Assembly: GCA_964426135.1 (NCBI GenBank)
Contig: CAYRPN010000183.1
Location: 1-8,983 of the forward strand
Reading direction: 5' to 3'
DNA from: CAYRPN01 sp964426135
GTDB taxonomy: Bacteria > Planctomycetota > Phycisphaerae > Phycisphaerales > Phycisphaeraceae
Length of the DNA stretch: 8,983 nucleotides
A program made the position numbers and the translations under genes. Positions within the stretch are counted from its first letter, which is position 1. Each line of letters starts with the position of its first letter. Below the pieces are notes generated by a model. The model saw nothing but the letters and a program-made list of their open reading frames with translations, was not told the DNA's origin and searched no databases. This document shows, piece by piece, positions 6,135 to 8,983 of the stretch.

Positions 6135-7355
6135 ATGTCGGCACCTGTGCCCTCCTCCCACTGCCCAGCGAGTTTCACCTTGAGCTTCTTCTTCGTTCTC
6201 CTGCTTTCATTCGCCGGAAGCCTGGCGTCCGTGCTGACGATGCGTGGGGGCTATTTTTTCAGCCACGAGATTTTTCAGTTCTCGACGCGGGACAATCTCT
6301 GGCTGGCGCTGGGGGGCGGGATCGCCTACGTGGCCGGGGCGCTGCCCAGCCACAGGCTCGCGGTGCGGTTCGGCGAGCGGCGGCTGCTGCTGGCGTCGAT
6401 GGTGCTGCAGGCGGCGTGCCTCGTCGGCATGATCGCGGGGGACGGGCCGGCGATCTTCGTCGCGTGCCAGCTTGTGTTTCAGCTCGCCAACGGCCTGATG
6501 TGGCCGGTGGTGGAAAGCTACGTCAGTGCCGGCCGGTCTCCGCTGGAAACGGCCCGCGCTCTGGGGCGGTTCAACGTGACGTGGTCGTCGACGGTGCCGG
6601 TGGGCGTGATGCTGTCGGGGCCGATCATCGAGCATGGCGGCACCTGGCTCTTCGGCGCGGCGCTGATCTGCTTCGTGGTCACGATCGCGGCGACGATGAT
6701 GCTGCCGGCGAGGCCTGTGCATCTTTCCCACGACGCGCCGGAGCGGCTGAATCCGACGCACTCGCTTCGGTATCAGCGGCTGCTGCGGTCGAGCCGGTGG
6801 CTGCTGCTGTTCGGCTACACGATCTTCTTCCTGCTTCCGCCGCTGATGCCGCAGCTCTTCGCGGACATGGGCCACGACGTGAAGACCGCCACCGCCGTCG
6901 CCAGTGCGATCGAATGGGCGCGTTTCGCCACGTTCACCGCGATGTACCTGACGACGCGCTGGCATAACCGCGCGGGCGTGCTGGCCCTGTGCATCGTGCT
7001 GCTGCCGATGACGTTCGTCGGCATCCTGCTCAACGCGACGGTGTTCGACAGCACGGTGATGGTCGTGCTCTTCTCGCTGGCGTTCGGCGTGGTGGAGTGC
7101 CTGATCTACTACGCGGCGCTCTACTACGGCATGGTCGTGCTCAACGCCTCGGTCGACGCGGGCGGCGCTCACGAAGGGCTGATCGGGCTGGGCTACACGC
7201 TGGGCCCGGCGGCGGCGCTGGTCGGGCAGCAGTTCGTGCATGTTTCGCCGATGTTCAAGCAGCCGTGGGGCGAGCTTGCGGCGCTGGTGCCGATGGCGGT
7301 GGTGTTCATCATCGGCGCGGCGCGGCCGTTGTGGCAGTTGAGGCGAAAAACGTGA
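6135..7355 (+). CDS. Major facilitator superfamily transporter
   Basis: A predicted 406-residue inner-membrane transporter; substrate unknown. About twelve hydrophobic segments are visible. The first is SFFFVLLLSFAGSLASVL, with six before and six after a hydrophilic central loop (PARPVHLSHDAPERLNPTHS). After the second segment comes SHRLAVRFGERR, a variant of the MFS motif A found between helices 2 and 3. The segment with RFNVTWSS-VPVGVMLSGPI corresponds to helix 5. Length and topology fit the family. An in-frame TTG at 6060 and others extend the frame upstream, but the extension is Arg/Ala-rich and not membrane-like. ATG 6135 is preferred, although no clear ribosome site precedes either. No terminator is evident after it, and there is no sequence tie to the PEP-CTERM genes. 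Confidence 0.85.
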   Translation: MSAPVPSSHCPASFTLSFFFVLLLSFAGSLASVLTMRGGYFFSHEIFQFSTRDNLWLALGGGIAYVAGALPSHRLAVRFGERRLLLASMVLQAACLVGMIAGDGPAIFVACQLVFQLANGLMWPVVESYVSAGRSPLETARALGRFNVTWSSTVPVGVMLSGPIIEHGGTWLFGAALICFVVTIAATMMLPARPVHLSHDAPERLNPTHSLRYQRLLRSSRWLLLFGYTIFFLLPPLMPQLFADMGHDVKTATAVASAIEWARFATFTAMYLTTRWHNRAGVLALCIVLLPMTFVGILLNATVFDSTVMVVLFSLAFGVVECLIYYAALYYGMVVLNASVDAGGAHEGLIGLGYTLGPAAALVGQQFVHVSPMFKQPWGELAALVPMAVVFIIGAARPLWQLRRKT

Positions 7356-7535
7356 GGGACGAGGGCATCAACGACGATAGCGGACGGGCTGGAAGGAAAG
7401 AAAGCTTTCGCGGTACGAGTAGTACGCAAATGGCCTTCCAACCTCTGCGTCAATCAACACGATGAATCCGCTGCCAACCACAGCGGACGAGGCTGCAAAG
7501 AGTGCGTACAAGTGCATCTGCACGTTTGGTGTTTC

Positions 7536-7895
7536 ATGAGGAACTATTCCGACTTTATCCAGACGATCGTGAATCGGCGGAATTGGTACCTGCCGCCACC
7601 ATATCTAGAATTCCTATGTTCAAATGAAGGCCGTATTCGAGGTGACTGCCTCCTGTTGTATCGTTGGGACCAGTTGGAGGAGCGCAATGATATGCCTCAG
7701 GTCGAAGCACGTATTCCGGGGTACATCGCCGTAGGCGATGACAGCGGCGGCAGATTGATTCTCATCCGGCAGGATGACGATGATGCTGTTCCCTATCTCG
7801 CCGATGCTGGCGCCCTTCTTCCCTCGATACTTCAACCCCTCGCTCCGAATTGGATCGCGTGGGAGAAGATTGGGTTTCCTTTGCCTATCGACTAA
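7536..7895 (+). CDS. SUKH / SMI1-KNR4-like family protein
   Basis: A 119-residue protein resembling the SUKH superfamily. It has LPPPYLEFLCSNEG (19-32), an LLLYRWDQLEERN strand-helix segment (39-51), PGYIAVGDDSGGRLILI (61-77), then DDDAVPYLADAGALLP (81-96) and a conserved-looking terminal helix with NWIAW. SUKH proteins are commonly immunity proteins against polymorphic or contact-dependent toxins, but many stand alone. No toxin gene is seen in the window. ATG 7536 is chosen over an in-frame GTG at 7512 because the domain starts just after it. Base composition is visibly less GC-rich than the flanking MFS and lpxI genes, which hints at a different origin. It is convergent with lpxI, 93 bp away, with no obvious terminator between. 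Confidence 0.75.
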   Translation: MRNYSDFIQTIVNRRNWYLPPPYLEFLCSNEGRIRGDCLLLYRWDQLEERNDMPQVEARIPGYIAVGDDSGGRLILIRQDDDDAVPYLADAGALLPSILQPLAPNWIAWEKIGFPLPID

Positions 7896-7988
7896 ATGCC
7901 CATCCTTACCGTCTCATTCCAACTTCACCCTCACCTTTGTCTGGAGGCGCGACGCCGGGACAAATCGGGGGCATCCACTCAGGTCATT

Positions 7989-8819
7989 CTAGAACCGCAC
8001 CCCCACGATGGCGATGCCCGCCTTGTCCGCCGCGGCAAGAAGCTGCGGCTTGTCCAGGAGAATCACTTTCTCCGCCTCGACCGCCACGCAAGTTCCGCCG
8101 GCCTTGGCGAGATTCTCAATCGTCTGCAAACCCAGCACCGGCACGTCGAAACGCATGTCCTGGTTGGGTTTGCCGGTCTTCACCAGCAGCCACTTGCCGT
8201 TGCGGCACAGTTCGCCCGCCCGGCGGATCATGGCGTCGGTGCCTTCGATCGCTTCCACCGCGATCACCTCGCGCTCCTTCACGGCGACGGACTGGCCGAT
8301 GTCCAGGTCGCCCATGCGGCGCACGATCGGCAGCGCGAAGGCGATGTCCGCCTGCTGGGCGGCGCTCGGCTGCGTGCGGGTCAGCACGCCTTCGCCGGCC
8401 ATCTGGTCCGGAATGTACTTGGTCGAGTCGATGAGCGTGATTCCGCTTTGCGCCAGTTCATCCGCCACGGCACTGAGGATCGCGTCGTTGCGCTTGTCGT
8501 GGCGAAGCTTACGATACCAGAGCACCGCGGCCCGCCAGTCGGGCAGTTGGCGGAACACGCGGAACGGCTGATACATCTTCGCCTTCTTCACCCGCCCCAC
8601 CATCACCGCCTCGCTGACGCCCCACCGGCGCAGCAAGCGAATCCACCGGCCGAGCTGAATGATGCCCGCGGATTTGAAGTCGTCGCAAAGCGCAGGCAGC
8701 TGCGCATCGAACTGATCGCGCAGGCCCACGCAGACGACCTGCCGGCCCGCGGCGCGGATGCCTTGTGCGTTCAGGATCGGAAGCCGGCCCTGCCCGGCGA
8801 TCAGGCCGATGGGAGACAT
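7989..8819 (-). CDS. lpxI: UDP-2,3-diacylglucosamine diphosphatase LpxI
   Basis: A 276-residue protein matching LpxI (formerly DUF1009). LpxI hydrolyses UDP-2,3-diacylglucosamine to lipid X and UMP in lipid A synthesis, doing the job LpxH does in other bacteria. Family hallmarks seen are the N-terminal IGLIAGQGRLPIL, a central GEGVLTRTQPS segment, AVKEREVIAVEAIEGTDAMI, KTGKPNQDMRFDVPVLGLQT, and the C-terminal AVEAEKVILLDKPQLL-AAD-AGI. Length is normal for the family and nothing looks broken. No strong ribosome site precedes the ATG at 8819. Other lpx genes are not in the window. Two repeat elements lie within 100 bp upstream of its start, so its promoter is either squeezed between or inside them, or further out. 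Its presence indicates a lipid A outer membrane. Confidence 0.93.
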   Translation of the reverse strand: MSPIGLIAGQGRLPILNAQGIRAAGRQVVCVGLRDQFDAQLPALCDDFKSAGIIQLGRWIRLLRRWGVSEAVMVGRVKKAKMYQPFRVFRQLPDWRAAVLWYRKLRHDKRNDAILSAVADELAQSGITLIDSTKYIPDQMAGEGVLTRTQPSAAQQADIAFALPIVRRMGDLDIGQSVAVKEREVIAVEAIEGTDAMIRRAGELCRNGKWLLVKTGKPNQDMRFDVPVLGLQTIENLAKAGGTCVAVEAEKVILLDKPQLLAAADKAGIAIVGVRF

Positions 8820-8857
8820 GCGGAGAGTGTAACGCGGAACAGCGTGTCGCTGGGTGC

Positions 8858-8892
8858 CATGGGCAAGCGGAGTCCGCGGAGCTTGCCCGTGC
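8858..8892. repeat. Single REP-like repeat (family R2)
   Basis: Reads CATGGGCAAGC, then GGAGTCCGCGGA, then GCTTGCCCGTGC, a palindromic unit. It matches the inverse of 83-117 with about four differences, and the match continues upstream through TGGGTGC (8851-8857). It lies between the lpxI start and the third R1 copy. Confidence 0.7.
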
Positions 8893-8915
8893 GTGAAAGG
8901 GAGGGCGCCCGGGTA

Positions 8916-8983
8916 AGGAATGGAATCAAAATAACTTCCCGAAATGTCGGTCCCCCATTTAGCCGGCGGGCTTGCCCGCCGAG
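8916..8983. repeat. R1 palindromic element, copy 3 (cut by the window end)
   Basis: Starts AGGAATGGAATCAAAATAAC, matching the left end of copy 2 with a few changes. It continues through the TCGGTCCCCCATTTAGCC block and the whole left arm of the core palindrome up to the window edge. The right half is outside the window. Being about 4.8 kb from copy 2 and beside an unrelated gene, it shows that R1 is a dispersed element and not only a by-product of the PEP-CTERM gene duplication. Confidence 0.8.

Noticed and set aside
5965..6183. 72-codon frame upstream of the MFS gene
   Set aside because: GTG start without a ribosome site, second half rich in Arg/Cys/Pro, overlaps the MFS start region in another frame, and no recognisable product.
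7850..8434. Plus-strand frames across lpxI (7850-8434 and 8008-8571)
   Set aside because: Antisense to lpxI, whose family motifs run through the whole minus-strand frame.
2016..8983. CRISPR array or integron attC sites suggested by recurring palindromes
   Set aside because: There are only three R1 copies, kilobases apart, with no regular spacers, no cas genes and no integrase. The palindromes do not have attC-like R box arrangement.

Overview
The window looks like chromosomal DNA of a Gram-negative bacterium from the Planctomycetota/Verrucomicrobiota group, most likely a planctomycete of the Phycisphaerae type. The evidence is GC-rich coding sequence, three secreted proteins ending in a PEP-CTERM sorting signal of the form PEPA-hydrophobic-RRRRTA, and an lpxI gene, which implies a lipid A outer membrane. 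The exact taxon is inferred, not shown.

Layout. Positions 1-484 hold no convincing gene: a doublet of inverted REP-like repeats (30-117), then a leader with small hairpins. Next come three co-directional PEP-CTERM genes: 485-1933 (two tandem PA14-like repeats), 2495-3853 (LamG-like domain plus PA14-like module) and 4451-5722 (C-type lectin domain plus the same PA14-like module). Each ends at a strong intrinsic terminator, so each is probably its own transcription unit. Between genes 1 and 2, and between genes 2 and 3, the order is the same: terminator, a 126-127 bp palindromic element (R1), a ~350 nt homologous leader with conserved hairpins, then the gene. After gene 3 comes a 346 bp gap, an MFS transporter (6135-7355), a small SUKH/SMI1-KNR4-like gene (7536-7895), and lpxI on the minus strand (7989-8819). 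A single REP-like repeat and a third, window-truncated R1 copy lie just upstream of the lpxI start.

How the genes relate. The three PEP-CTERM proteins are predicted to be exported, processed by an exosortase encoded elsewhere, and displayed at the cell surface or in extracellular matrix, with carbohydrate-binding-type modules. Genes 2 and 3 are recent paralogues. Their leader, signal peptide and C-terminal 228 residues are homologous (C-terminal part about 96% identical at DNA and protein level). The N-terminal binding domain, however, is completely different: LamG-like in one and C-type lectin in the other. The locus therefore resembles a small cassette array in which a constant regulatory and anchoring frame carries exchangeable binding domains. 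That, together with the conserved leader hairpins and the R1 element, is the most interesting content. The MFS, SUKH and lpxI genes show no sequence link to the surface-protein array.
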